Counted from the stretch's first letter, positions 36,539-49,361 are shown. The stretch: 64,000 nucleotides of DNA from Neocallimastix lanati (nom. inval.) (GCA_016946835.1 JACVTC010000140.1:186001-250000); one strand, 5' to 3'. Notes: generated by a model not told the origin, from the sequence alone. A program made the numbers and translations.

Positions 36539-36610
36539 GGCAGCAAACTTGCTTCATCTTTATTAATTAAATATAATGGTATACCTAAATAGGTACAACA
36601 TTTAGTTATT
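35446..36610 (-). mobile_element. Decayed LINE copy of a second family, 3' half
   Basis: Starts (minus-strand 3' end) at a T-run before AACGGCAGCAAACTTG (35465-35480), so the poly(A) end of a minus-strand element. The minus strand has TLFLVVTAALLQSIIPIAIG (about 35930-35870), similar to the C-terminal FLTNVMPIVIG part of the 5.9-kb LINE. The frame 36303-35998 has KCFDKWKDSNCIISYLVNNI, and 36480-36361 has LGIPFDKSLSLNPIIKLLNS. The 3' end differs from the 5.9-kb family. Interrupted by stops and by the nested insertion at 36488-36574. Confidence 0.65.
36488..36574 (-). mobile_element. Tiny nested retro-insertion: about 40 bp of element 3' end plus poly(A)
   Basis: A T-run of about 47 followed by AACGGCAGCAAACTTGCTTC and about 19 further bases, flanked by direct repeats AATGGTATACCTAAA(T) at 36473-36488 and 36575-36590. 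The inserted tail is the same 3' end as at 35.46 kb. This is a severely 5'-truncated retrotransposition event inside an older LINE. Confidence 0.88.
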
Positions 36611-37570
36611 GGGATTGGTGTACATTAAAAATGTAATTTGAATAATACTTAATAATATAAAAAGTATTTTATAATAATATAAAATAAATATAAAAAATAA
36701 ATAAAATTTTTATATTTAAAAATATTAAAAAAAAAAATAAAAATAAAAATAAAAAATAAAAATAAAAAATAAAGAATTAATAGTTTTATTATTAATAACA
36801 TTATTTGATAACCAATTTTTCTTTTTATTTATTTTTATTTATTATTATTTTTATTTATATTTTTATTTTATTTGTTAAATGAATTGAATTTATTATAATT
36901 TTTTATTCCTTTTTGAATTATAAAATTCTTGGTAATAAATTTTTTTTTTTTAATGTTTTACTTTTCTATTATATAAAATATATATTAAATATTTAACTAT
37001 CAGAAATATTATCATTTATAATATATATATTATATTCTATTTTATACTTTAATTTTTTTAACTAAAGATTAATAAATTACATTCCTTTACATTTTTTTTA
37101 ATAATAATAAAATATAATAGGAATATAAAACAAAATTTTATTATATTAAAATAAAATTCATTTAACTTTTATTATTATATATATTATGATAGTAAATTTT
37201 CATAATATATTAAATTAGTAAATATCTTTTTTTTTTTTTTTTTTTTTTTTTGCAATAATACGTGATATAATCATTTTTTAATAATTATTTTATAATATTA
37301 AAAAATTATAAATATATAAAAAATTGAAAATTATTAAAAATTATAATAATTATTAAGTATAATATTAAAAAATTGATTTATACTAAAAATTTTTGAAAAC
37401 TTTGACAACAGTTAAATTTTGTTTTTAATAATACACGTTTATAATGAAAAAAAAAAAAATTTAATGATTAAATAATCATTAAATTTAAATAAAATTAATT
37501 ATTAAATTTTTTTTTTTTTTTTTTTTTTTTGTAATTTAAAATTTTCTTTCAATTTATAATATCAATTAAA
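36611..37570. other. Intergenic A/T spacer downstream of paralogue B
   Basis: T-runs at 37227-37251 and 37507-37530. No gene seen. Confidence 0.6.
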
Positions 37571-38673
37571 TTAAACATATAATGTGTCAGTAGATTGTTT
37601 TGGTGCTCTCTTAGTAACTCTTCTTTTGATTGAGGTAGCACTACGACTTAATCCTCTCTTAACATTATTGAAAGCTTCTGGGAACTTTTGTTTCATTTCT
37701 TCATAAGTACTTGGGTTCTTCTTCTTCATGAAAAGTAAACCTACACCAGCAGCACCGAGAACACCTCCACCAATAGCAAGAAGTCCGATTGTGGTACCAG
37801 TACTATTTTCATCATCTTCTTCTTTTTCTTTCTTATCTTCACTAATAACCTTTTCAATTGTTTTAACTGATTGGGTTTGTTGTGGTGCCTTACCAGCAGA
37901 AGTAACTGGTACTTTGACACCTGGTACAACAACTGGATTGACAGAAGCAGTTACATTTTTAGAAACACCAACCGGTAAATCTTTAGCTGGTAAGGTATTG
38001 TTTGGTAAAGTCTTGACTGGAACAGCTGAAGGAATTAAGGCTTTAGTCGTTAGAATTGGAGCAAGGGTTTTAGATGTAATTCTAGAAGAAGTAGTGGATA
38101 CAATCTTTTTTGAAGTAGATTTCTTTTCAACAGAACCACTACTAGAAGAATTGAAGCTTCCGCTACTGCTGCTACTTGAAGCTAATTTCTTAGCATTACC
38201 ATCAAAAGCAGATATGAAAGCATCAGAAGACATACCAAGTTTTTTGGCAGAGCCTTCGACACTATTATAGAATGGGCCAGCTAATCTACTACCACTTTTA
38301 GAGTATATACCCCAAATAATTTTACCAGTACCTTTACTCTTTTCACGTATTTCTTTGAAAGCAACTTCGGATAAATCAAGATGATATCTAGCACAAGATC
38401 CACAAGAATCAACAACAGTGGCCTTAGCTATATCAATATTAATTATTAATAACAAAATTGTTATTTATATAATATTTATTGATGAATTAATAAATGTATA
38501 TTTTTTCATTTGAAATGCTTTCAATTTTAGAAATAAATAAAATTAAGATAAAATATATTAAATATAATTAATATACATACCAAGTTTTTCGACATTACTA
38601 CCATCAGCCATCATGTAAACAGCATAATTACCACAGTAGTCTTCATAATTTTTTAATTTTTTACTCTTTCAAG

Positions 38674-38709
<36 letters not shown>

Positions 38710-39055
38710 ATAAAATTTGTATTTTTTTTTTTTTTTTAATGATGAAAAATATTTTAAAAAATATTTTAATTGTAAAAGAACTTTATTTCTTATATATATA
38801 TATATATTTTACTTTAAAAATAAAAAAAAAAAAAAAACTATTTTAATAATATTAACTATTTATTTTAATACTTACTAAAGCAGCAAAATGAGATGGAAGA
38901 TTGTCATTATCAAAATGTGGACAAGATGGATTACGTTGAGCTGAACATTCGCTTGGACAACCATAGTATGTAATTTCATTGTCAGCTTCACCTCCACTGG
39001 CATATACTGAGGCAATAGCTAATGTTAATAAAGAAATAGCTTTTAATAATTTCAT
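37571..39055 (-). CDS. Membrane-anchored expansin-like (DPBB) protein, paralogue B, three exons
   Basis: Minus-strand exons 39055-38876, 38665-38581 and about 38427-37571, phases 0 and 1 as in the two paralogues, giving about 373 residues. Signal peptide MKLLKAISLLTLAIASVYA; then ITYYGCPSECSAQ with NPSC, a Cys in exon 2 (EDYCGNYAVYMMADG), and TVVDSCGSCARYHLDLSEV followed by AF; IIWGIYSKSGSRLAGPFYNS closes the domain. A Ser-rich stretch follows (about 165-195), then a stalk with KTLP and PAKDLP motifs, an acidic/Lys patch, one membrane helix with GGVLGAAGVGLLFM (about 298-320) and the tail YEEMKQKFPEAF..VKR followed by SRSAT. Compared with A it has no Thr run. Surface expansin-like role inferred; no catalytic residue can be assigned. 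Confidence 0.87.
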
Positions 39056-41485
39056 TTCTATTTCTAATTTTTTATTTATTATTTTCTAATTATTTATTTT
39101 TTAATTTTTTTTATTTTTTATTAATTTTTTAATATAAAAAAAAAATTAAAATAAATTTTTTTTTATAATATTTTTTTTATTAAAAAATTTTTATTTTTAT
39201 TTTAATTTATGTTCATTTCAATACTTTATATATATTGATATTTTCTCTTTTTTTTGTTTTTGTTTTGATTTTTGGTTTTTGAATATTAAAAATATTAAAG
39301 AATATAATTAAAATTGATTTTTAATTGAAAATTTATTATTGCATATTATATTAACATAACATATATTAATATATAAATATATATTTTTAATAAAACTTTT
39401 TTTATGTTACATAATTATTATATTTTTTATTTTTTTATTTTTAAATTAATTAAATTTCCTATTGTTCATAAAAAAACGGTGTTTCATAATAAACTTTAAT
39501 AAATAACTTTAATAAGACATTAATTTAGTGATATTTCCATATTTATATTTGATTTTAATTGGTTGATTTTTATTTTGAAAAAAGAAAAAAAAAAAAAATT
39601 TTTTTTTTTTTAAAAAAATAATTAATATTTGAAGCTTATACAAACAAAAAGTTATTTTACTTTTAAAATAAATTTATAAATAATAATTATTGCTATTTTA
39701 GTATTCTTTTCTCTCTCTCTCTTTTTTTTTATATCTTATTTTTTCCTTTATAACAGTATATATTTAAACGATTATTTTTTATTATTAGATTAGATAAATT
39801 TTATATTTAAAAAAAAAAAATAAAAATAAAAATAAAAATAAAAATAAAAATAAAAATAAAAAAAATTCAATAAATAAATAAAATTTCATTTGTTATTAAA
39901 TATTTATAAAAAATAATAATAAATAAAATGAATTAATTATATTCCAATTTCCAATATTGATATATTAAAAAAAATTATAAATATATATATAATCAAAATA
40001 TTATTTAATTATAATAACTCTATACTAATTAATTTTTTTTTAATTGAATAATATATTAGTTAAAGTGAATAAAATATTTTCGTATAAAATTGAAACCGAA
40101 GTCTCATTTTTCTTTATAAAAAGTTTTTATTTTTACTTTTATCTTTTTTTTATTATTATATTATAAGTTTTTTTGAAATGACATTTTTAACTTCTCCAGA
40201 AAGTAATACATCTTTTTTTTTTTTTTAAAAAAAAAAAAAATTCATTTTCATTTCCATTTAATTCTTCAACATAAAAAATTTTTTTTCTTATTTATTTAAA
40301 AATTAAAATAAACTTCATTAATCCTCATAATTATATAAAAATAATTGAATTATTCAAAGAATAATTGATTGGTTTAATGGTCAATTAGATAATCTGCAAA
40401 TTGACATTCAATCAAAATATAAAATAAAAATAAAAAAAAATAAAATAAAATAAAATAAAATAAAACAAAACAAAATAAAATAAAATAAAATAAAATAAAA
40501 TAAAATAAAATAAAAAATAAATCAATAAATAACTATGTAAAAATTTAAAATAATTATATTTAAAATATTTAAATTTTTAAATATTTTGTTTACTCTTATT
40601 ATTTAAATTGAAGAATTATTATAAATAATAAAGAAAATTTCAACAAAAAAATAAAATAGAAAATTTCTAAAATATTTTAATATATATAAAAAATAATAAT
40701 ATTAATAATTTTTTTAATACAATAAATTAAATATTATTTAAGAAAAAAAAATTTTTTTTCTTTAATTTATTAGGAGTAAATACATTTAATTAAAAAATAT
40801 ATAAAATATTAATGTTCGTATTCATAAACTATTTAGCATGAGTTGACCATTATTATTATATTATACTTGATAACTCTTAATTTAAAAATTATTTATATAT
40901 ATATATTTTAGAGTTGAAATTATCTTTAATAGTTTTTAACTGGTTTAATAAAAAAAATTTAAATTTCTATTTTATATTTACTACTTACTATTATTTGATT
41001 ATAAATAGGAAAAAAAAAAAAAATTTGAGTAGTTTATCAAGATTAACCTTTTTCACTAATTATTTAATTTATTATGTAAATGTCATTACACAAAATAAAA
41101 AAAAAAAAAAAATATTAAATCCTTTTATAGTAAATTAATCCATGTCAAAGTCTACCATTTAAATTAAAATAAAAAAAAAATTTTTTTTTTTTTGTTTTTT
41201 TTAAATCTTTATATTTTAAAAAGATGTATTCATAATATTTAATATATTAAACTTTATTATATAAAAAAATACAATAACTTTAATAAATAATATATTTAAA
41301 GTTTTAATATAAAATTTTATATTAAATAATTTTGGTAACTGTGAAATGTATACATTTTCAATTCTACATTTGTACATTTATTTACTAAAGATTATTATAA
41401 ATAATAGAACAAATAAATATAATAAATAATATATTCTCTATAAATATTTATTATCCATACACAAATAATAAACAATATTGAACGT
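39056..41485. other. Upstream region of paralogue B and long A/T spacer
   Basis: AAAAT pentamer array at about 40423-40517 with two AAAAC variants; AAAAAT runs at 39815-39860. An inverted pair of long T and A runs at 40212-40243. The Lys/Asn-rich ORF at 40914-41138 is not a credible gene. Confidence 0.6.
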
Positions 41486-41871
41486 AGTGCATTTCGGAAT
41501 ATGGCTTTATATGAAATGCGGCGTACTTTAATAAACTGTTAATGTAAGGATGGTTTAAATTATTTTTGATAAATAAATAATATTTAAATTTTTAATAAAC
41601 AATAAAATAATGAAATAATATCTAATAATATTTAATTTTTAAAAAATATTTTAATATTTTTTGTTAAAATAATAATAAAATATATAATAAAATATATTTA
41701 TATTTGATTTTAAAGACATATTTAAAAGTTTTTTGTTAAAATAATAATAAAATATATAATAATATTTAATTTTAAAGATATATTTTAATATTGTTTATTA
41801 AAATTAGGATAAAATATTTAAAATAATTTAATAATAAAAAAAAAAAGAAAAAAAAATTAACCCATTCGCAT

Positions 41872-41902
<31 letters not shown>

Positions 41903-41988
41903 CAATCATTCAAAAAAGAAAAAAAATGTGGGGCGTTAAATTACTAATCAAAATTGGATTTATAAGCCATGTTACGAAATGCAACACT
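41486..41988. mobile_element. MITE-like element with about 25-bp imperfect terminal inverted repeats, about 0.5 kb
   Basis: Left end AGTGCATTTCGGAATATGGC then TTTATA (41486-41511). Right end, reverse-complemented, AGTGTTGCATTTCGTAACAT then GGCTTATA (41988-41961). Both contain GCATTTCG and ATGGCTT in the same spacing. The interior is A/T only, with AAAATATATAATAATATTTA units near 41690-41770, and codes for nothing. The CATTTCG core is also the end motif of the 23.7-25.8 kb element, so the two may be related. Target-site duplication not evident. Confidence 0.55.
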
Positions 41989-42640
41989 CTAAATTAACAT
42001 AATATATGTAATCTTTAACAAATATGTGGTAAAACATATAAAAATAGTTAATAATTATTATGAAATTATTTTATTTAATACTAAATTTTCTTCATAATTT
42101 AAATAAATAATTTCATATTCAATTAATTTTATAAATTAGATTAAAATATAATATATTATTTTTATATTAAGATTATATAATTATAATTATAATTATATTT
42201 ATATTTATATTTATATTTATATTTATTATATATCACATATATATTATATATTACTATATTTTTTAACTATTTATATTTACTAGTATAATTCATTATATAA
42301 TCCATTATATTATAATTCTATCTTTCTATAATAATTATTTAACAATAAAAATTTTATACTTATTATTTATATTATTATTTACATTAATCCTTGTATATTA
42401 ATTAGGAAAAAACTAGGAAATACTAATTTTTAAATAAATATAATGCCATGATAATAATACAAATTGAAGTTGTTGAACCTTAATGATAATGATAATGGTT
42501 ATAAAATTAATTTAAAACTTAAAAATTTTAAATAATAATGATAATGCTTATTTAATTAATATATAAATTAAAATTTTTAACATTAATTATAGGGCTATAA
42601 AATTATTATTTAAATTAAAATTTCAATATGAGTGAATTCA
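41989..42640. other. Intergenic A/T spacer
   Basis: TTTATA repeats at 42190-42222; nothing else identifiable. Confidence 0.55.
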
Positions 42641-43965
42641 TTAGCTTAGTTTTTATTTTGAAATATCGATTATATGTCTGAGAGATGCTTTGTTATTAAT
42701 AATGAAAAAATTGTTTTAACTTTCATTTATGACCTTGAATCTTGAACTGAAAGAGGACTATGAAAATTTTTCAGTAAAAAAAATATATATATCAAATTAT
42801 AAGGAAACTATTTATGGATTTTTTAAAAATATAATATAATAATATAGAAAACTACTTCATCCTAAGAGTTAACTATAATAATAATACGTATTATTTGAAG
42901 GTTATATTTATATGATGACAAAACACTTAATCTTCTAAAAGAATAAATCGAAAAATTATTTCAAGGATTTATACATTTAACAGAATAAATTATAATAGAA
43001 CCAGTCATTATTCTGAACCCATTATTCCTATCTCTGAAAGTCTTCTTTTTTTGCTAATCTCTTCTCGAATACTTAATATTTTAACCTCTGTATTACCTGG
43101 AATATTAATGGTTGAAACTCTGAAAAAAAAAAGGGATGGACTTGACTTATTTTAATACAGATTAATTCTATTTGTATTTCAAGAAGTTCGGTAAAAAGTC
43201 ATTCCTGAATTCTTTCACAAGTTTATTGGATGAATTTGAACCTAATGATAATCTGGACTCTAACCCCAATACTATAAAAAAAAAAAAAAAAAAACATCTT
43301 GATACAGTCAATGAAGTAGGTAATAAAATTCACAAAAGAGTTCCCTAAAGATCTACAGAGTTCAGTATTCCATTGACCTATTTACATTAAGAAATTATCT
43401 CATGAAAAGTATTTATTTTTATAAAAGGATTAAAAAATTTTAAAGTTAGAAGTGACTTATCTAATATTCAAGTATTCTACAATTTCTCCAAAGAATACAG
43501 GGAGTTCTTTTCAGATTCATATCGTTAGTATTAAGTGGAATATTAGAATAATTAAATTTAAAAAATTTGATTTATTCCATCTGGCGAATGTTTCTTAAAA
43601 AAAAATGAAACTCAAAGTGGTTGGTCTGGACTTAAAAATTTCTTTCTCTCCCTTTCCAAATCACCTTTGACATTAAAGATAAAGCAAGTAATGCTCTAAT
43701 ATCCCAAGAAGATCAAACTCAACTTTTTTTTTTTTACAGAACGCTATGAAGAATTTGATTTTGATATAATCGGGTTACAATTGTAATGAAAATTATTGGA
43801 AAGGAATACTAAATAATTCTTCTTCTCCTCAGGAATCATGAGAAACATTAATCAACCATTTTCAATATCAGAAATTCTCTCCACTTTTCTTTCAATGAAA
43901 AGCAACAAAAACCAACCTGATCCTTGGTGGTATATCAATAGAATTTTTTTTTTTAAAAAAGAATT
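42641..43965 (+). mobile_element. Decayed LINE copy with internal deletion
   Basis: Aligns by eye with the 5.9-kb LINE: TTTATGACCTTGAATCTTGA (42725) with CATGATCTTGAATCTTGGAC (5998), and AACTACTTCATCCTAAGAGT (42851) with the same text at 6110. Near 43210 the match jumps from the 6.47-kb to the 7.12-kb part of the intact copy, so most of the endonuclease is deleted. It ends near 43950 at the CCTGATGGTATACC (RT start) region. Many stops and indels. Confidence 0.85.
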
Positions 43966-44093
43966 TTTCAACTCCAATTTATTATAAATTAGAATTTTAT
44001 TTTTCTAACCTTTTATAAAATAAAATTATACTTAAACCTATATGTTTTACTTTATAATTTTAATTTTTTAAATTTTATCTAAATCAATAATAC

Positions 44094-44139
<46 letters not shown>

Positions 44140-45541
44140 TAATACTATCAATATCAATAGTATATATTTTATTATTATAATACTATTATTAATATAAAAT
44201 ATCAATATTATATATATTTTATTATAATAACACTATTATTAATATAAATAATATATATTTTGTTATTATAATCCTATTATTATTATTACTAACATCAATA
44301 TTATATTTTAGTAAAGTTATTAAAAATATTTAATTTTATAAAAAATTTTATTTTTGTTTTATTGAAATTTTAATTGTTAATTTAACCTTTCTGAAATAAA
44401 CCAAAATATTTACATTTTTTTTTAATTACATTAATTTAAAATGAAAATTAAGACTTTTAACTTAATCAATAAACTAAAGATCAATCATAAGCAATATAGT
44501 TTTGCTTTTCTTTTATTTAATATTCTGTGTTTTTCAAATCTAAAAATACCTTTTTTTTTATATATATAAGAGTCTTATATAACATATCTTTTTATAGAAA
44601 ATATATATTAATATTAAATATTAAATATATTAAATATTATAATAATTTTATTAATACTAAGTTTGATTCAGAGTTTATGAAATAGTTCGTAAGAATTTAA
44701 AAGGTTTAAAACGATTAATTAATTATTTAAATCTTTTAATTTAATTACATATATTTTAAATTATTATTAATTATCTTAACCATAAATCTATATATTTATT
44801 AATAGTTTTTTTTTTTTTTTTTTTTTTATATTTATATATATAAAATTTAAATTATATTAATAATACTATATATAAATGTTTTGTATCAAATTCTACACAT
44901 AGAGTTTTGGATAGATTATTATATCTTTTAATGTTTAAATTTTTATATTTAATCACTCAATTTAATTATTATATATTTTTATTAGTATTTTAATATCTTT
45001 TAAATTTATTATAATTTATTTATTTATTTATTTATTACATTATATTATATTATATTATTTATTATATTATATTATATTATATATTATATTATAATATTTA
45101 TTATAATATTTATTATATTATTTATTTATTGATTTATCAGTTTTTTAAAAATTATTTTCGAAAAGTCCAGTTATAGTTCAAAACATTTTTGACATTCTTA
45201 TATTTTAAATATTATTGTATTAAAAGTCGAGGTGTGGTATAATAAAAGGTTTTTCCAACATACATTCAAAGAATTTTTGACATTCTTTGTTTATATTATG
45301 ACCAAATCTTTAATAAAGTTTTGATCATAGTTTAATATATATTATGTCTATTATTAAATATAAAGAAAAATGAAATGATGATTTTTAATGGTGATAGATA
45401 ATTAATTTTTTTAAAAATCGTATATATATTGATACTTTTTTTTCTTTTTTTTTTTTTATTTTTCCAATATTATAATGTTTAATACTTTATAATAATAATA
45501 AAATTTTTTTTAAAAAAAAAAAAATTAAAATAAAAATAAAA
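43966..45541. other. Intergenic A/T spacer upstream of the ATPase-DUF3883 gene
   Basis: T-run at 44099-44137; ATTATATTAT repeats at 45035-45120. Two similar stretches containing AAAACATTTTTGACATTCTT (45180) and AAGAATTTTTGACATTCTTT (45269) lie 90 bp apart. A T-rich block (45437-45460) and an A-rich block (45512-45530) precede the start codon. Confidence 0.5.
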
Positions 45542-48500
45542 ATGATTAATATTCAAGATAATATAAATACGAATAATTCAAATGAAATATCGAATCTTTT
45601 CGATGAAGAAATTGTAGAAATTTTCGGAAACCTTTATATTGCTAATGTCAGCAATAGACTTAGAGAATTAGAAAATCCTAATGATGTCGATTGTAAAAGA
45701 TGGGTTTGGGAATTAGTTCAAAATGCTAAAGACAGTATTGCAGGTAATTCTGATCGAACTTCTGTTGATATTGAAATACCTATATCTTTAAACATGATGG
45801 ATCTCCATTTACTTTTAAAAATCTTACTGCTATTCTTTATAAATATAGTGATGGTAAAAAGAAGGATTGTGAAAGTACTGGTCGTTTTGGAACAGGTTTT
45901 CTTACTACTCATTGTCTTTCTAAAACTGTAGAAATTATTGGAGATGTTATTTTAAAAAACGAAACTAAACCTAAGGGGTTTACTGTTACGATGTATAGAG
46001 AAGGTGAAGATGAAGAACTTAAAAATGGCTTAGACAGAATGAAAAGAAGTTTTAATTGTCCAATTCCATCTGATGGCTGGACTACCTATACGTATGGAAG
46101 CAGTTACCGAGAGAAACAAAGAAGCGGGAAGATTAGGTATTACTAACTTTAAAGAAAATATTGCCAGGGTTATGCTATTTTGTTCTGAAATCAAAAGTAT
46201 TAAACTTATTGATAATGATCAAGAATATAATATTGAGCGTGGAAAAAGTTCTCCTGATCTTTTTGGATGTCAAATTTTACCATTCTATATAACGGATAAT
46301 GGAAAATCATACGTCAAAAACTTTTTGCATAATCAAATTAATGAATATAATGAAAAATTAACTCAAAAATTTGGAAAAAAACCAAGAAATCTTAGAATCT
46401 GTTGTGCTTTGGAATTAGATGAAAATAATAATATAGTTAACGATTGTAGATTACCATGTCTCTTTTGTTCTCTTCCATTAGTTGGATCGGAAAGTCATGA
46501 ACTACCATTTATCATAAATAGTCCTGATTTTGAACCAGATTCTGAAAGACAAGCTATTTTATTAGATGGTAATGAAATTAATGAAAAAACCAAAAAGCTT
46601 TCCGATTCTGGAGTTAATATGATGATTCTTGACCGAGCTCATGAAATATTTGAAAATCTTCTTAGATATATCAGTAGAAATGAAGAAATTGGAAAAAGGT
46701 ACCAATTAACAAGAGGATTATGTCATACTCCGTATGTTACAAGATTTTTTGATAGTAAATGGTATAAAAACGAATTTATAATCCCAATGCGAGAAATTTT
46801 ATTACAATATGAAATTGTATGGGATGGAAATAAATTTGTGAAATTGACTGATGTTAATATTCCACAGTTTAGTCCTAACTATAATCATATTATGTCCATT
46901 ATATCCAACAAGTTATATGATAGAAAGGTTCCTGAATTTAATGAATCTATTCTTATTGAAAAGAATATTTGGACAAATGATTCAAAATTACATTATATTG
47001 ATATGATAAAATGCATTGAAAAAATTGAAAAGTTTAGAACTATGGATGTATTAAGTTCTAAAGTTAGTAATGCTTGGCATTGGCTCGATGAATTCCTTGT
47101 CTTTATTAAAAGAAATCATCCAGGTTATCTTGAAGAACATGCTATTATTCCAAATATGAATTCCGATTTCGTAAAGTTAACGAAAACACTTTCGTCGTCC
47201 AAAAATGTTCCAGAAAATATGATTGAATGTATTGAAGAGTTTGGTATTTCATGGAAAGATGAACATATTAACAAAAATATTGAAGAATACACAACTGGTA
47301 CTGATCATGATATTGATTATACTGTTTCTCGTATGCGTGGTTGCCTTAAACAATGGCCAAACAATGGTCAAAACAATATTTTAACTTTAATGCATTATAT
47401 TCCTCATGATCTAGATGAAAAATTTATAGAAAAACGTGAAAATCTTTATGATTTTTGTAGTACAATTTGGAATAGTGAGATGACTGACAAGAAAAATGGA
47501 AATAATTTTCCTATCGAATTATGGAATGGTATTGATGATATGGTATTTGAACATCTATGCATGAATATTTCAGCTTTTAAAAAATTAAATGATCGCATAA
47601 CCATAGATTTCATGAAAAAATTTTTGGAATGTGCTTCTCAGTATTATCAAATGTATCGTCATTATTCCTTAGTTCCTAATCAAAATGGGGAATTTTGTGT
47701 TATTGATAAAATATATGAGGATGATAATATTCCAGAAATATTTTAAAGAATGTTTAAGCGTTTGCTTTAATTACGATATAAATAAAGAATTACTTGATAA
47801 AGAAATGTTACCTATAAAGCATTTATTTAATAGAGATAAAAAGAGTATTAACAGCTATAGTTATAAATTGAAAAGTTTCTTTGATTTACCTGAAAGTTAT
47901 ATTACTAATTCTGGTTATGGAAAAAAAATTAATTCAAACTATATACCTATAGAAAAAAAAGAATTGGCTGCAAATTATCTTATTAGAATAATTCCAGAAC
48001 AAAATTTAAGTAGTTCAAATCGACAAAGAAAACTTTTCAATTTATATGAAATATTTACTAATAAGAGTTATGATAAATTTGAAATTAAAAATAATTTGTA
48101 TAATGATGAAATTTGGCGTTCATCTAACAAATATATCTTTAAATTTATCAGAAAGGAAATTGAAAAACACGAAAATCTTAAATCTTTAGAAGATTATATT
48201 TGTAAAAATGAGGAGGAGACATTAAATTACCTTTTAGAATTTATTAAATATTCAAAAGAAGGAAGAGTTATACTTAATCAAAATGACCAATTTTGTCAAA
48301 GAGACCAATTACAAAATGATGAATTTGAAAATAATGCTTTCATACCGGATATATTAAAAGATATTTATAAATTATTAGGTGTAGATATAAGAAATTCACT
48401 TGCACATACTCGAATGAATAGACCATGTGAAAAAGCATTAACTTTTCAAAATATTTGTGTGGAAATTGATGAAAAAATGAGTAATAAATATAATGAACCA

Positions 48501-49361
48501 AAAAATCACTCTGATCCTGATTTTAAAAAAGCCTCAAGCTGCTTAATTGAAGAGTATTTCGAGAAAATTGGTGATGAAGAAGCTAAAAAGAACTTCCCAT
48601 TAATATATAAGTTAAAGGATCCTATTACATTAAATGTTATTTTTAATAAAGAAACTCGTCAGAGCATGACCAAATTTGGTAAATTATATGACAATGAGGA
48701 TATTGAAAAATTAATAAAAAATAATGAAATCGTGAAAAAAATTCTGAATAATACAAATATTTTAAATAAAATTAAAAATGACGATATTTCAGATCAAACT
48801 TATTCAAGTATCGAAAAATTTTCCGATTTTGATGATGATAGCAAGAGTATGAGTATTACATTTAGTTCTACCATTAGTTCTAATCTTGAAACTTTGAATG
48901 AATATAAAGAATATATCAGAAATATTTTTACCCATATTGATTTTATTAACTCTGTGAATCTTAGAACTGGTAGATGTGGTGAAGCATATATCTATGAATA
49001 TCTTCGTAATTCTGGCTTATACAAAAATGTAAAATGGAATATGTTAAGTCAAGATAGTAATGGGGAACTTTTAGAATATCGGAATAATACATATCTTATT
49101 AAAAAAGAAGGAGCTCCTTATGACATAGAAATAGAAACATATGATAATCGTACAATTTATGTTGAGGTTAAATCGACACGTCACGAATTTGGAAATAAGA
49201 TTCCATTTTACATTAGTGAACATCAAATTAATGCCATGAGAGAGACTCTTCCACCAAATAAATATGTATTAGCTATAGTATTTGATGTTATGAACCATCC
49301 TAGACATTTCTTTATGTCATTAAGAGAAAATATTGGTAACTTAAAATTAGTTGAAAATTGA
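45542..49361 (+). pseudogene. NO VEIN-like GHKL ATPase-DUF3883 protein, intronless, interrupted by three frameshifts
   Basis: One long coding region of about 1,270 codons in four frame segments: 45542 to about 45790, about 45790 to 46090, 46073 to 47746, and about 47740 to 49361. The N-terminus has the GHKL ATP-binding boxes: WVWELVQNAKDSI (N-box, about 45704), HDGSPF (about 45792) and GRFGTGFLTTHCLSKTVEI (about 45880). These are as in sacsin-type and NO VEIN ATPases. The C-terminus (about 48930-49330) matches DUF3883, a PD-(D/E)XK-like fold: RCGEAYIYEYL, then APYDIEIE, then IYVEVKST, with Asp and Glu-Val-Lys in the catalytic positions. The middle is unassigned. The breaks lie near 45790 (possibly with a few lost codons), 46085-46110 and a T-run at 47737-47744. 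No stop codons occur otherwise, so it is either a very young pseudogene or affected by assembly errors. Substrate and role unknown. Confidence 0.78.

Noticed and set aside
37728-38270. 180-codon plus-strand ORF opposite paralogue B
   Set aside because: Antisense shadow of the Ser/Thr-rich coding region; the minus-strand gene has splice sites, a signal peptide and paralogues.
40360-40430. Possible tRNA around GATTGGTTTAATGGTCAATT
   Set aside because: No consistent acceptor stem, T-loop or A/B box spacing could be built. No tRNA or rRNA was recognised anywhere in the window.
40914-41138. 74-codon ORF starting MKLSLIVFNW
   Set aside because: The signal-like start is tempting, but the rest is A/T-driven and it includes poly-Lys from A-runs.
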